Source: Isoetes taiwanensis
Taxonomy: Eukaryota; Streptophyta; Lycopodiopsida; Isoetales; Isoetaceae
Direction of reading: 5' to 3'
Length of the DNA: 64,000 nt
Assembly: GCA_021234155.1 (NCBI GenBank)
Contig: JAJEKV010000012.1
Location: 10,134,448-10,198,447 of the forward strand
Below the pieces are notes generated by a model that was not told where the DNA came from, did no database searches, and saw nothing but the letters and a program-made list of their open reading frames with translations. Shown in pieces: positions 49,544 to 61,099 of the stretch. Made by a program: the position numbers and the translations under genes. Every line of letters starts with the position of its first letter. Positions within the stretch are counted from its first letter, which is position 1.

Positions 49544-51652
49544 ATGGTGCTAAATGATGATGGAGATTGGACCATTAAGTTAGTTAAAGAGAAGCAAAAA
49601 AAGAAATTTATCCATTTCAATTATTTCTCTAAGTTAGTGAGCAAAGTCAAGTTTAACCAAGTGTTTCAGGAACAGCTGGTTAAGAACTTTGGAAACAAAG
49701 GGTTGGAAATATATGAAAGCTCTACATTTGGCTGGAGGTTTATCAACAATCTCAAGGCTATTTTCTATAGGCCAAAGATGATTTTTGCGCAGGATGGGTG
49801 CAAAAGATGCCCCTGCAATAATCCGACTCTGCAAAGATATATTGACCATGACATTGGTCATATCCGTACAACTAACATAGATATTGTTCATCATGAAGCT
49901 CTTAGAAAGTGGTTTAGCATGGGCTTAAACCACATTCCGGATCAGCCATTCACACTGCAGCAGTTCAAAAAGGAAATAAACATTACTATAGAGCAGTTTT
50001 TCCAAATACATCGCTTTTCATTTCATGAAAATGAAAAAGTCATAATTGAACAGTGTAAGCTTGACATTCTTAAGGCTGCTAAGCTTATGGCCAATACTGT
50101 AATCAGTAATAACAGTAATAAGGAGGTTAAGTTCATGATCATGGATCAGGAAGTACAAAAGAACATAAGCTGGTTGGTGGATAATTTTTACATGGCAGGA
50201 ATTGACAAGGCAGCCAACAACGTGGCTTTCATTTGTCCACTACATATCTGTGATGAAGCTTATAATAGACTTAACAGCACTGATTTTGCCAAGATTGACT
50301 TGAGTGTTGAGACTGTTACAGCGCAGATTGAGAATGATATCAGAAATCTGCTAGGAAATGAGCACTTTGAGAGTAGAGAATTACCGTATCTTTTAGGGAT
50401 TTATAAAGCACACAAGAGGGAATATAGATGGATCACGAACGCTCACAATACTATATTTTCTAGCTTGGCATCCTTAAATGCTGAGGTCCTAGGTTCTATC
50501 CTGGAGATTTGGCCAAGAATCTGTCGTGAGAAATGTGCTAAATTCAACCTCTTCAGCCAACGCAAAATCAAGGCCTCATGGGTGATAAATTCTGTCTTTG
50601 ATATAGTTTGTAACCTACCGGGCAGAATTGATGATCTGTTTGTGTGTGACATTACGAAATGCTATGAAAATATTCCATTAGATGGGAGTCAAGGGATAGT
50701 ACAGATCATGAATGAAATTTGCGGTTTGGCCTGGAAAAGTCAAAAGCAACAAAACAATAATTTTAAACTATGGTACTGTTTTGCAAACAATGGTAAAGCA
50801 GAAGTTAAATGGAAAAAAGTAACGCCAAAGGGCAACAAATGGACACTCATGGATCAGGAGTTATTCTGCAGAATTAATAAATGGCTGATTAATAATTGTT
50901 ACCTTAGCATGGGTTTGGGTATTTGGAAACAGGTCATGGGCATACCCATGGGTTTCCCATGCAGCCCAGCGTGGTGCAACCTTTACCTGGCCATGTTTGA
51001 ACTCAAGTTTATCATTAAGCTTGCTAGTAGTGGTAGAATGATTGAAGCAGCTTCTTTCAGGAATACACACAGATTTATTGATGATCTCATTGGTATTAAC
51101 AGTCCCTTTATGAGAGAATACCTTGGTCTGGTCAGTAATGGAAACACAAATGGATATATCTATGATCTGAACATCCTCAAAATTAAGGATGAAACTGAAT
51201 ACTGGCCCAGTAATGATGAGTCTATCTACATTGGTAGAAAAGTGAACTTCTTAAATATGTCAATTGAAGTTCTAAACAGGTTCCAAGGCATCTACTGTAC
51301 ATATAGATATGACAAGAGGGATAAGCTTCCATTTCCAGCGACAAGGTTCATACATGCCATTGGATGCAGGCCATACCTTTTAGCATGTAATGTTGTGATG
51401 TCACAGGTTATGCCATACATCTATGTGCATAGCAATCCACTTCTTGCAGCTGAGGATCTGAATTCACTAGTCCAAATCTTTATACAGAAAGGGTTCAAGA
51501 AAAAGGACGTCTGGAAGTCTCTCCACAAGGCCTTCAAGAACACGGTATTTCCTGGGCTACAATACGATGTTGGAGTACTACTGAAAGAACTAAAAAAGTA
51601 CAGGTATGTTCTATGTTTTTATGAACAATGGGTTCGTATAGATAGAAACTGA
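49544..51652 (+). CDS. Penelope-like reverse transcriptase (copy 3)
   Basis: 702 codons from ATG at 49544 (MVLNDDGDWTIKLVKEK). Homology to copy 1 continues upstream in another frame (MPTRALHDINFGSDQTLQN from 49467), so about 25 N-terminal residues are probably lost to a one-base shift near 49527. Motifs: CPCNNPTLQRYIDHDIGHIR, MGLNHIPDQPFT, LLGIYKAHK with RWITNAHNTIFS, motif A FVCDITKCYENIPL, B' GIPMGFPCSPAWCNL, C RFIDDLIGIN (both catalytic Asp), KVNFLNMSIEV and YRYDKRDKLPFPATRF. No GIY-YIG domain follows. The frame ends shortly after AGTACAG|GTATGT, a strong donor at the same place as in copy 1, so the true C-terminus may be made by splicing. Confidence 0.85.
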   Translation: MVLNDDGDWTIKLVKEKQKKKFIHFNYFSKLVSKVKFNQVFQEQLVKNFGNKGLEIYESSTFGWRFINNLKAIFYRPKMIFAQDGCKRCPCNNPTLQRYIDHDIGHIRTTNIDIVHHEALRKWFSMGLNHIPDQPFTLQQFKKEINITIEQFFQIHRFSFHENEKVIIEQCKLDILKAAKLMANTVISNNSNKEVKFMIMDQEVQKNISWLVDNFYMAGIDKAANNVAFICPLHICDEAYNRLNSTDFAKIDLSVETVTAQIENDIRNLLGNEHFESRELPYLLGIYKAHKREYRWITNAHNTIFSSLASLNAEVLGSILEIWPRICREKCAKFNLFSQRKIKASWVINSVFDIVCNLPGRIDDLFVCDITKCYENIPLDGSQGIVQIMNEICGLAWKSQKQQNNNFKLWYCFANNGKAEVKWKKVTPKGNKWTLMDQELFCRINKWLINNCYLSMGLGIWKQVMGIPMGFPCSPAWCNLYLAMFELKFIIKLASSGRMIEAASFRNTHRFIDDLIGINSPFMREYLGLVSNGNTNGYIYDLNILKIKDETEYWPSNDESIYIGRKVNFLNMSIEVLNRFQGIYCTYRYDKRDKLPFPATRFIHAIGCRPYLLACNVVMSQVMPYIYVHSNPLLAAEDLNSLVQIFIQKGFKKKDVWKSLHKAFKNTVFPGLQYDVGVLLKELKKYRYVLCFYEQWVRIDRN

Positions 51653-51683
51653 ACTGAGTTTATCTAAACAAAGGGTGTGGGGT

Positions 51684-51765
51684 GGGTCCCTATGTGTATA
51701 GGGACCCCTCCACTTCCCTATATACTAAATGGGACCTTGCCTCACTCCCCGGGAGGAGGTAGGCA
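51684..51765 (+). promoter_or_regulatory. Structured 3' end of retroelement copy 3
   Basis: GGGTCCCTAT (51684-51693) pairs perfectly with ATAGGGACCC (51698-51707) around a GTGT loop. A second hairpin, CCTCACTCCC/GGGAGGAGG, follows at about 51739-51761. Both match the arrangement at the end of copy 1, with different bases. Confidence 0.65.
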
Positions 51766-52892
51766 AAAAATACATATATATCTATATAAATATATATCCA
51801 CTGGTTGGCACAGTTCTTGTAGAATTTAAGGTCAAACTGCAGACTGAATGACACAAGATCTAAAGCATGGGTAACAAAACTTTAAGCCCTACATTTTCCA
51901 AAGCATCCACACCATTAGTGAATTGTGACAGATATCCCTATAAACCAAACTGGCTGCTATACTAATATTGGCAGAATTTTAAAAGACCATGACTCTGATT
52001 AGTCTAGACTAGCGTTGTAAAGGTAATGTGATATTTTGGCATTCTTTTTTGACTCACCATAATCACAGTAACCCACTGATCTGGTCAAATTATGTGGTAT
52101 TTAAAGTTATCTACCAGATTGACGCAGGCTCCAAGATTTGGACTTAGCATGATTCTGAGCCTATTTTTTCTAGACTAAACGTCCACGCAAGTAGGAAATT
52201 AAGGCAAGCGACCTTAAGTGTTATATTAATTTTAAGTGACCCAATAACTCATTGGCATAAGGGACTGAGATGAAAAACCTACAGCCGTGATTTGGATAAT
52301 CCAAGACTAGATGATGAGTCATGAAAGGTGACGTGGCGTTGTGCATGACATAGCACGAATATTCTGACCTTTAGAACTTCTAATACTTGAACACATTAGG
52401 AAATATGAGAAATATTGGGTCTAGCTTGGAGTAATGGCAGAATATAAACGTATGACCCTTGGTAAGATCTTATAAAAAAATTGTTGAATAGGGTATAATG
52501 AGTACCAACCTTATGCAGTTCTACCACCTAGAAACTTTCGGTGCATTAAGTTACATAATTTCGTAATGACGGTTTTAACACACGAATATGCTGACTATTG
52601 TACACCTAGTGAACGGGACTGTCGTAGCACAGTTCTAGGGTTTACACTTGAAACCGGTGGTGGCGGCGGTGGAGGACTACGGCCTGCCACAATACAACAG
52701 ATATGGTGTTGAAGATCAAACGGATACATGCCGTGACAAGATCTTGTGGGACAAACGGTATGATTTATGCTATGTTCACACAATTTACTTGGTTTTTCAT
52801 AGCTGATAGAAATCCACCGCCATTTTCTCTGCCATTTTCTCTGCCATTTTCTCTGCCCTTAACTACAAGCCGCTTACCCTTTCTCTGAACTG

Positions 52893-53384
52893 ATGGAATT
52901 GAAAAAATGGGAAGTTGATCTGGGCAATGCTCTGCTGGAGGATTTAAGCAGTGCTGAGGATAGTTCTTGGCATATTGTGGACTGTCTACAGACGGCCAAA
53001 GGCAAAAGCGCCTTACCTGAGAGCAAACCGGCTGCTTCACATTGCACTTCTGAGACAATGACCAGAACAGAGGGATGTCTCAATGTTAAGCCCACTAAGG
53101 CGGATATTATAATGATGCTCAAAGAAAAAGGAATCGATTGCAAGAAGGATGGTGCAGCCATCAAGAAATCTGTATTGGAAGAAATGGCCAACAGGGCTGG
53201 GATTGACATCTATGCTGCAAAGAAAAACCTATTGGGAAAACGACCTGCATCAAGCATTGGAGCTTGCAGACTAGTTATTCAGGGAAAGACCACTATTGGC
53301 ACAAGCTCTGGAACAAATGGCAGCCTCGGTAATATTGGCGCTGACTTGGATACGCTTGATGGAGAAGACACACCACTGAATCAG
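52893..53384 (+). CDS. Retroelement ORF1, exon 1 (copy 4, diverged)
   Basis: 164 codons, MELKKWEVDLGNALLEDLS to PLNQ, with the same exon length, start and donor as copy 3. By eye about 32 residues differ, mostly in the first 60 and the last 30; the core KPTKADIIMMLKEKGIDC and KKSVLEEMANRAGID is kept. Because exon 2 is absent from this copy, the exon is orphaned. The contrast with nearly identical flanking noncoding DNA is unusual and is discussed in the findings. Confidence 0.7.
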
Positions 53385-54284
53385 GTTTTGTTTCATTAGC
53401 ACTAAGTTTTAACAGAAATATGGGATGGGAAGAGGTGTAAATGCATTTGTGTCTGCATACTTAGGCTATCTACTAGATTTTAGAATATTTTGGTTGATAT
53501 TTGGACAATATAACTAGCTATGGACTGAATGCCATTTGATTGAAAGCTATGTAGTCTTAGACGTTATTTGAAGTGTTTGCTGATGATGCCAGTAATATGG
53601 GAACAATTTCAAGTGCTCAGATACGACTGCTATTAATCTATGTTATCATATTCTAGATTTTAAACATTACATTTATGCTGTCCTTATGGTCCACCTTCTG
53701 CTAAAGATTATGGATCTGATACATCTATGGAGTTGGTAAGGCGTGATATAGCAGCATATTTCCTTTGAATCTATAGGTTCCTAAATGGTAAAATATCAAG
53801 GTAAGATTGATCTGTTGTCTGGACTAAGTGGTTGAAAATACGGTAAGATGGATCTGATGGACAAGATGGTATATCTTCATGGGGAAAGTTGATACAAAAG
53901 TTTCTGGAATCTGTTTACTTTACAAGGTCTGGGGAGGTTTCCAGATAGAGGATAAATTTGTTTAACCTTCTAAACTTGGTTGGCTGAATTAGTATTTAAT
54001 GGTATGGGTGTTTAAAGGGATGGAACACGTTGTTGCATGGCTCCATATGTGCAGGCAGCATTTAAATGTTATGGGCTTATGAGCATGCTGCTCAAATAAG
54101 ATTAAACAGCATAAGGGAGTATATTTTACCTCATCCTAGTTACTGTTTGTACATTTCCTTGATTTTCTACTTAACATATCAGTGATTTTAGGTTGAAAGG
54201 CGAAAAGCCATGAGTTTCCTCTGCTTACCTGCTAGTAGCTTAGCATTTTACCCTGTTTAAAGGCTAATTTGCTTTGGTTCTACT

Positions 54285-54295
54285 GCAGGTAACCG
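54285..54295 (+). other. Conserved intronic CAG|GTAAC site (copy 4)
   Basis: Same fused acceptor-donor (TACTGCAG|GTAACC) as copy 3, in an identical context. Confidence 0.4.
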
Positions 54296-55020
54296 GATTC
54301 TCTCCTACCTCCTTTGTATTTGACAAAGCATATGGAAGAGTAATGTTTCGAGAATGATGCAACCAAAGGAAAGGGAAAATCACTGGCAAATTCTGTTTTT
54401 ATTTAAAGAAAACCTCAGGTTCTGTCTTCTTCACTGCTTAAAATAGCTACTATGGGCTTAACCATGCATAATGGTAAAGTATTTTTGTCAAAATGCTGCT
54501 GAATCTTTTACAGCTCCAAAAAAAATGGCATAAGGTAGTAATGAACTTATGATATTTTGTGTTCTGCATTATATGACATCCTGAGCAGCCATATCTAACA
54601 GTAAAGGCTGTTCTTTATAATTTTTTTAATATATTGGAATTTCTTTTTTACTATGTCTTAAAATGGTAATTGTTATGCTGTTTTGGATCACATTGCATTA
54701 TAAGGAGCATGGAATACGTGGAGTAGTTGTAATATTGCTGGTAAAGTGTAGCATGCATAAGTGTATAAGGAACATGACCATTGTATAGGGTATGAGACAG
54801 AAATGTTAAACTGTCAACAATTCTTGAAAAAATACAAGAATCCCAGATAGGAAAAAGTCTATGACTAAATACAATCAGGATATGTGAAATATATGTAGGT
54901 ATAGCCTATAAGATTTTCCCGAATGTATAAAGGGACCGATAAGTCTAAAACAGACCAGGGATCTCCCTGGCTGGGTTAGATGTCTGAGCCTGGTCCTTGG
55001 ATCAGACTCAGGCTTTGTAG

Positions 55021-55034
55021 ATATATATATATAT
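55021..55034. repeat. Short TA tract at the truncated end of copy 4
   Basis: Seven TA units joining the copy 4 intron to the CAAGTGGTTCTACTATGAG border of the right arm. Confidence 0.9.
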
Positions 55035-56545
55035 ACAAGTGGTTCTACTATGAGGGACTGCACAAATTCGACCGGAAGCCAATGCAGAGTCATTCAATGA
55101 AGATTCTATAAGCATTCCCCTAGGCTCTTTATGATTCCATCAAGATTCCCCTAGATTCTCAAAGATTTTATGAAGATTCCCTTAGATCTCCTATGTTCAC
55201 AAAGATTCTTTTTAGATTCTCCTAGATTTCCAAATATTATGCCAAGATTCCTCAAGATTCTATGTAGATTCTCCCAGATTCTCCAAGATTTTATGAAGAT
55301 TCCTCTAAATTTTCTTATATTTTCCTAGATTCAGAGAAGTTCTCTCGATATTTCCCAAGATTCCCCAAGATTCCCTCTAGATTCCCCAAGATTTTATGTA
55401 GTTCTATTGAATTCTCCAAGATTTGATAAAGATTCTCCTAGATTCCTTTAGATTATAGGAAAATTCTCCATGATTCTCCAAGATTCTATCATGATTTCAC
55501 TAGATTCTCAAAGCTTTTAGAAAGATTCCCTTAGATTCCCAAAGATTCTCTTAACATTCATCTAGATTCTCTAAGATCCTATGAAGATTCCCTTAGACTT
55601 TACATGATTCCATCAAGATTCCTCTAGATTCTTAAAGGTTCTATGAAGATTCCCTTGGATTCCCTTAATTTCCCAAAGATTCTCTCGTGATTCCCATAGA
55701 TTCTATAAAGATTACTCTAGATTCTCCAAGATTGCATCCAGATTCCTCTAGATTATCTACGTATTTATGAAGATTCCTTTAGATTCCCTCGCATTCCTAT
55801 GGATTCCTTGATTCCCTAAGATTCTCTTGGAATTCCTCTAGATTCTCTAAGATCTCTGACGATTCCCCAGATTCCTATAAATTACCATGAATTTCGTAAA
55901 ATTCTAAGATTCCAAAAAGATTCTTAGTGTTCGATCACGTTGGCTGCAACTGCGACGAAATAGTGCCAAAGCACCATTCATTGGAAAGCTCTCGACGAGA
56001 GGAATCCAATGGCATAGATCCCACCTTCATCCGACCCCTCTACCGCAAGTTACGTGCCTTTGAAGGCGATTAAACAAAAGGAAGCTTCCTAGAAAGTCTA
56101 ATCATAAATGTTTTGCCACCTCATCACTTTTTTTTATTAATGAGGGTGACACCTTTTTATTAATGAGGTTGACACCTCACCTCCTTTTAAAAAAAATCAA
56201 TTTAATATTAAAAGTTAATGGCTAGGATTTATGTTCACCTTTTGATCTAACGGTTAAGATCTGCTACACCAAAGTCACTTTAAGGGACCTTCCTTGCACC
56301 TTCCTTACAAAAAATCAAGGGCTAGGATTTATCCTCCCCCTCTGATCCAACGGTCCGGGGATGTGGTGCATGCCCCCATGCATGACCCATGCATGCCTCC
56401 ATGCATGCCCATAAGGAATGGATGGCCCTGATGCTGCCACCTCACTGGCCCCACCTTAAACGGACGGCATCCGGGCATGTATGAATCAAACACATTATAT
56501 ACCAAAGTTTCATGATATACCTTTATATATATAACTGATATATAT
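55035..56545 (-). repeat. Right arm: inverted partner of 5733-6852
   Basis: It starts CAAGTGGTTCTACTATGAG and GGACTGCACAAATTCGACC, the inverse of the end of the left arm. It then has about 800 bp of AGATTCTC/CTAGATTCC-like short repeats, then the inverse of the left arm's unique part down to the TATATA-rich outer end. It is longer than the left arm (about 1.5 versus 1.1 kb) because it has more short repeats. Confidence 0.8.
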
Positions 56546-56680
56546 ATATATCTATCCTGAATTGGCCATTCATTTTTGGGCACCAATCATATTATGTTGG
56601 CTTGGCACTTGTTTAGTAATTTTAGTTATAATTAGCTAGTGTAAATTGATTGTTGACTTCAATTGTTGACTTACGCTTCA

Positions 56681-57850
56681 CCAAACATGTTGGTCAATGA
56701 AAGTCAAACATGTAACAAAGGTCATGTAAAGGCTCAAGCATGCCAAGGTGGCTCAAATATGCCACCTAGGCTCCAACATGCCAATGTGGCTCAAATATGC
56801 CACTAGGCTCCAACATGCCAAGGTGGCTCAAACATGCCACGTAAGCTCCAACATGCCACCTATGATGCACCACATGATTCACCACATGATTCACCAAATG
56901 CACCACATGATTCACCACATGCACCATTTGCATCACCAAACATGTTGGTCAATGAAAGTCAAACATGTAACAAAGGTCATGTAAAGGCTCAAGCATGCCA
57001 AGGTGGCTCAAATATGCCACCTAGGCTCAAACATGCCAAGGTGGCTCAAACATGCCACCTAGGCTCCAACATGCCACCTATGATGCACCACATGATTCAC
57101 CACATGATTCACCAAATGCACCACATGATTCACCACATGCACCATTTGCATCACCAAACATGTTGGTCAATGAAAGTCAAACATGTAACAAAGGTCATGT
57201 AAAGGCTCAAGCATGCCAAGGTGGCTCAAATATGCCACCTAGGCTCCAACATGCCAAGGTGGCTCAAACATGCCACGTAAGCTCCAACATGCCACCTATG
57301 ATGCACCACATGATTCACCACATGATTCACCAAATGCACCACATGATTCACCACATGCACCATTTGCATCACCAAACATGTTGGTCAATGAAAGTCAAAC
57401 ATGTAACAAAGGTCATGTAAAGGCTCAAGCATGCCAAGGTGGCTCAAATATGCCACCTAGGCTCCAACATGCCAAGGTGGCTCAAACATGCCACGTAAGC
57501 TCCAACATGCCACCTATGATGCACCACATGATTCACCACATGATTCACCAAATGCACCACATGATTCACCACATGCACCATTTGCATCACCAAACATGTT
57601 GGTCAATGAAAGTCAAACATGTAACAAAGGTCATGTAAAGGCTCAAGCATGCCAAGGTGGCTCAAATATGCCACCTAGGCTCAAACATGCCAAGGTGGCT
57701 CAAACATGCCACCTAGGCTCCAACATGCCACGAAGCTCCAACATGCCACCTATGATTCACCACATGATTCACCACATGGTTCACCAAATGCACCACATGA
57801 TTCACCACATGCACCATTTGCATCACCACATCTATCACGACATGTAACAC
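56681..57850 (+). repeat. 218-bp tandem repeat array
   Basis: About five units with a period of 218 bp (homologous points at 56834, 57052, 57270 and 57488), each containing GTTGGTCAATGAAAGTCAAA, CATGCCAAGGTGGCTCAAA and ATTCACCACATG subrepeats. It ends at the unique part of copy B. In-frame peptides are low complexity and are not counted as genes. Confidence 0.9.
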
Positions 57851-58239
57851 CACATTGTCATGAATCTTTGAATACATCAATTTCTTTCCGAGATTTGAAC
57901 TCCACAGAGTGTTGCTCGTCACCAGAAAAACTCTATTGTATACAATAGTATACAACAATGTACATTAGAGTGTCAATGAAAGAATAGGTTACAAGAATAA
58001 CCTCTTTGATTACAATAATACAAACATGTGATTACAAGTAAAGATCTATTGATCTCGTCAACCTCGACTTCATTACTACAAAGAATCGTAAGGCCACAAC
58101 ATCAATCATCATCAACAAGGCGTGTCCAACAAATTTCAAGAACTAGAAATTGGTACACCCCGCAACTCACATATCGGGCCTCACATTGGATGAGTAATAC
58201 CTTCAAATTTACGAACTCACCTTGCATTGGGATAGTATG

Positions 58240-58935
58240 TCCAAGTCTCAGACATTCGCAGCCACAACTTTCTTTACAAAGACACATATAGCGGGACCAC
58301 ACGACCCAGCAAAGAATCGACCGAGTGGGGGAACTTGTAATTTTCTTGTGGCGCAGCTTTTATGGTGCTTTGGGAATTTTGTGTTTGCATCCTCAACAAA
58401 ACTCATGACAGGTTCGGAGCCCTTGTACATTTCATTTGTCAAAATGGTACACACCGGGTCGACATTTAACCGGGTGACCTCCAAGACCTACAATGACATA
58501 CACTGTCCAGTGCTGCTGATAACATGCTGGCAGAATGGTACATTCCAAAATTGCAAGTTGAGGGTTCAACAGTTTGTCCTTTGAAGCAAGCTCGTTCGAC
58601 AGTAATGTGTAAATGAGCGGATCCATGAAATGGAACCTCTGTTCCATGTCATGCTTGATGCGTAATTGGTGCATACACCGCCAAAGTCCAAGGTCGGTAA
58701 AACAAGATGATTTAAGAAACAAATGTAAGACTTCAAATCTGAAGTTGTTTATATTAAATTACTAACCTCATGAAGAAATGGACTATCCTGTCACTGAACC
58801 AATCCCTACTTTTCTCCAATATTCTGATTGCCTCTTGATCAAGCACAAGAGGCTCCTGCTGTCCTTTAAACACTTCAAGTGGCAAGTGTTCTGGTCGGAT
58901 GTGCGCTCTTAACACTGCAGTCCTCGTGCTGGTGG
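58240..58935 (-). pseudogene. Ulp1-like (C48) cysteine protease, copy B
   Basis: Exon-like block 58767-58935 reads VLRAHIRPEHLPLEVFKGQQ, EPLVLDQEAIRILEKSRDWF and SDRIVHFFMR, ending at a donor, ATGAG|GTTAGT. The next block (58432-58722) contains HDMEQRFHFMDPLIYTLLSN and QHWTVYVIVGLGGHPVKC, ending GVYHFD: the His-Trp and Asp elements of the C48 catalytic site. The last block (58248-58440) contains FVEDANTKFP and SCGPAICVFVKKVVAA with the catalytic Cys. The order W.SD, HW, D, C matches Ulp1/SENP proteases. Frame changes between blocks could be introns or errors. As transposon cargo such proteases are common in plants. Comparison with copy A shows CTG/CAG words replaced there. Confidence 0.7.
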
Positions 58936-59099
58936 TGTAAGTTTACATTCAGCAAATGGAAGATCATTGAAAACCTTGAGGAACATTGAAATAGCCAAGA
59001 AATGAACAATTGAAGTAAAACTTTGTTTATATTAAAAAGTCAAGAGAGGTTACATCATATACACAATAATACTATTTCTAGGCTTTAGTTCTATGTTTT

Positions 59100-59735
59100 T
59101 CATCATATTAATACAAATTTGACTCTCAAGTGTCAAACATATTCAGCATTTTGTTGCTTTTCGACATAACTTTGCACATTCCCCGCCTTCAAAGAACCCC
59201 CGAAGCCAAACCTTTAGATCATTCATGAAGAAATTGCCATCTACTGGCCGTCGGGGCTCCAAATTGTTTTGGACAGATCATGGTGTTTGGCGATTGAGGT
59301 ACCCTTTGTATCCGGCTGGCCATCAATGAGAAGCACGTTCTCTTTTGTGAAACCCGGAAATTGGTCGTAGACCTTTTCGTGTGCTTCAAAAAAAATTGGC
59401 TTTTTTATCGTTAAATAAATTTGTGTTGGTACAATCGATCCCGACTCCATATGAACTTGAATTTGTCCTTGTGTTTCATCAATGCTCCCTTAACTATGAC
59501 TCTCAAGTTTTGAGCCCGCAGCTGGACCAAAGTGCTATAGGTGAAAATTCCGGACCGCACCAATCTATGAACTCGGCCCACTCGGTCTAGTTACTACCCA
59601 CTTGGTTTTGTTAAGTGTGATCAACTTAACATCATCTTCTTTGGCAAGTGGATATGGACTCACTCTTGTCATAGCTTCTACCCGTAACTCCATTGTAGTA
59701 AAAAACAAGCGAGGATTGGGCTTAACCTTGTAGTC
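59100..59735 (-). pseudogene. FCP1/NIF-like domain, copy B (broken)
   Basis: The homologue of 1585-2211 with several frame changes. Recognisable pieces include KKPIFFEAHEKVYDQFPGFT, KENVLLIDGQP (copy A: LLIDDSRYK) and the IDWC region. Most differences from copy A lie at CTG/CAG/CCG words, so the damage may be partly artefactual. Confidence 0.6.
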
Positions 59736-59949
59736 TTCTCGCATGGACGAGTTGGTGCGGGGCTGGAAACTTCGCTTCCGGCATTTCTTGGTGCAGTGGT
59801 CGAAACTTCGCTTTCAAAGATCTCTTCGCGGGGCTGGAAACTTACGCTTCAGAATGTCTTGGAGGGTGTTTTTGCTTGGAATTCGCTCTTGCTTTTTCTC
59901 TGAGACACTTCCAGCTGCAAAAATTTAACAGATTCGGTAACTATATGGG

Positions 59950-60466
59950 TCAAATTAAAAAGAAGACAGGCACAAAAGGTTGGAAGTTACCTTGTGACTT
60001 ACATTCACCAAACGATTTGTTCAGATCATAACCTGATGCATCTGCTGATTTGGCAGATTGGTGTGGAGCATGACTTAATGTATCCGGCTGATCCGGCAGA
60101 TTGTTGTCCGCTTGGAGCACCCATCGGAGCTTGACTTGATGCACCTACATGATTTGTTGACATCTACCGATTTGTCCGACTTCCTCAGAACGATGCATCT
60201 TTGATTTGCCCGAAGTTTCTATCTGTGTCTAATGCTTTCAAAGGGGTGTGAGTGTCTTGTCCCCCTAACTGACCACATTGTACCTCTATATCTACAAAGT
60301 AGGGATGAAGAAGTAAGCTACATATCCCAATTGCATCAAACAAGACTTGGTTACCTTTGAGGGTAGAAAATAATTCCCTTTTTGGTGTGCTAGATGGACT
60401 CACATAGTCATTGCCACCAGTATGAACAGTTAGACCTGAATTAGTAAACGGCACCATGCTCTGCAA
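59950..60466 (-). pseudogene. Linker exon and upstream frame, copy B
   Basis: The homologue of 2440-2750, with HQVKLRWVLQADNNLPDQPD and the donor-like GAAT|GTAAGT. Upstream (60185-60466), a second frame contains TPLKALDTDRNFGQIK, in which both copies agree near the end. No family is recognised. Confidence 0.35.
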
Positions 60467-60552
60467 ACCTGGAATTGAATCACAATGGATTGTAACTATG
60501 CTTTGGTTTTTTTAACTAAGCTCCAGACTTTTTTACTCTCTTTACTGTTTTT

Positions 60553-60885
60553 ATATATCTAAAGTGTCCCCTAAAATGAGCGAGCGATCTCATCCCAGGG
60601 GGCACTTTAGATACACAAAACAGGAGAAGCAAAAGAGACTAAGCCAGCCAGGATCTTGTTTTATGTCGGGCTTACTCCCTTTTCAAGTTTCCTGCTTGAT
60701 GTATCTAATTCGCCACCTGAGTGAGCGATGTCATCCTAGGGGGCAAATTAGATACATCAAACAGAAAATGAAGGAGACTAAGCCAGGCTTACTCTCTTTT
60801 CGAGTTTCCTGCTTGATGTATCTAATTCGCCACCTAAAATGAGTGAGCGACCTCATCCTAGGGGGCAAATTAGACACATCAAACA
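60553..60885. repeat. Hairpin trio, copy B
   Basis: Corresponds to 3035-3355. The third hairpin is more complete here: it has CATCCTAGGGGGCAAATTAG, which is missing from copy A, and pairs fully with TAATTCGCC. Confidence 0.7.
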
Positions 60886-61099
60886 GGACAAATGAAAGAG
60901 ACTAAGCCAGGATAAAAGATTAGGAGGTCCACTAATCCTAATTGGCATCTGTCCCTTACATCAGGCCCTTAGCATGTAAACTAAGCTACCTATAAGTGCT
61001 CACCTGTAAGTGCCTCAGTAGCTTGAAGTTGCTTTTGATCCTCCCTACTCACACCTAAGGCTTGTACCCATGCTGTAGAAAATTCATGACAGCAATTCT

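Larger units (their letters stand above)
44168..51765 (+). mobile_element. Penelope-like retroelement copy 3 (second family, about 7.57 kb)
   Basis: It begins in TATATA-rich DNA, then CCACTGGTTGGCACAGTT at 44228, and ends with paired hairpins at 51684-51765. The next copy starts at 51798, giving a period of 7570 bp. The order of parts is the same as in copy 1: leader, exon 1, long intron, exon 2, RT ORF. Proteins are roughly 60% identical to family 1/2 by eye, while introns are dissimilar except for isolated motifs. That is the signature of selection on the proteins. Both ORFs are nearly intact, so this is the best full-length representative in the window. Confidence 0.75.
51766..55020 (+). 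mobile_element. Penelope-like retroelement copy 4 (3'-truncated)
   Basis: The 5' leader (from CCACTGG at 51798) and intron are almost identical to copy 3, but exon 1 and its borders differ strongly. The copy ends inside the intron at GGCTTTGTA, where copy 3 continues TATATTCTG but copy 4 enters a short TA tract and then the inverted arm at 55035. Exon 2 and the RT are missing. Confidence 0.8.

Noticed and set aside
51600-51800. Hammerhead ribozyme near the retroelement ends, as known for some Penelope-like elements
   Set aside because: GAAAC and a GAAC/GTTC stem occur near 51620-51650, but no CTGATGA core in the right position, in either family.
56681-57850. CRISPR array
   Set aside because: The 218-bp units are contiguous tandem repeats with no short repeat plus unique spacer pattern, and the sequence is eukaryotic.
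57706-57948. His/Pro-rich peptide also encoded at 176-421
   Set aside because: Low-complexity translation of tandem repeats; duplication of the repeat explains its recurrence.
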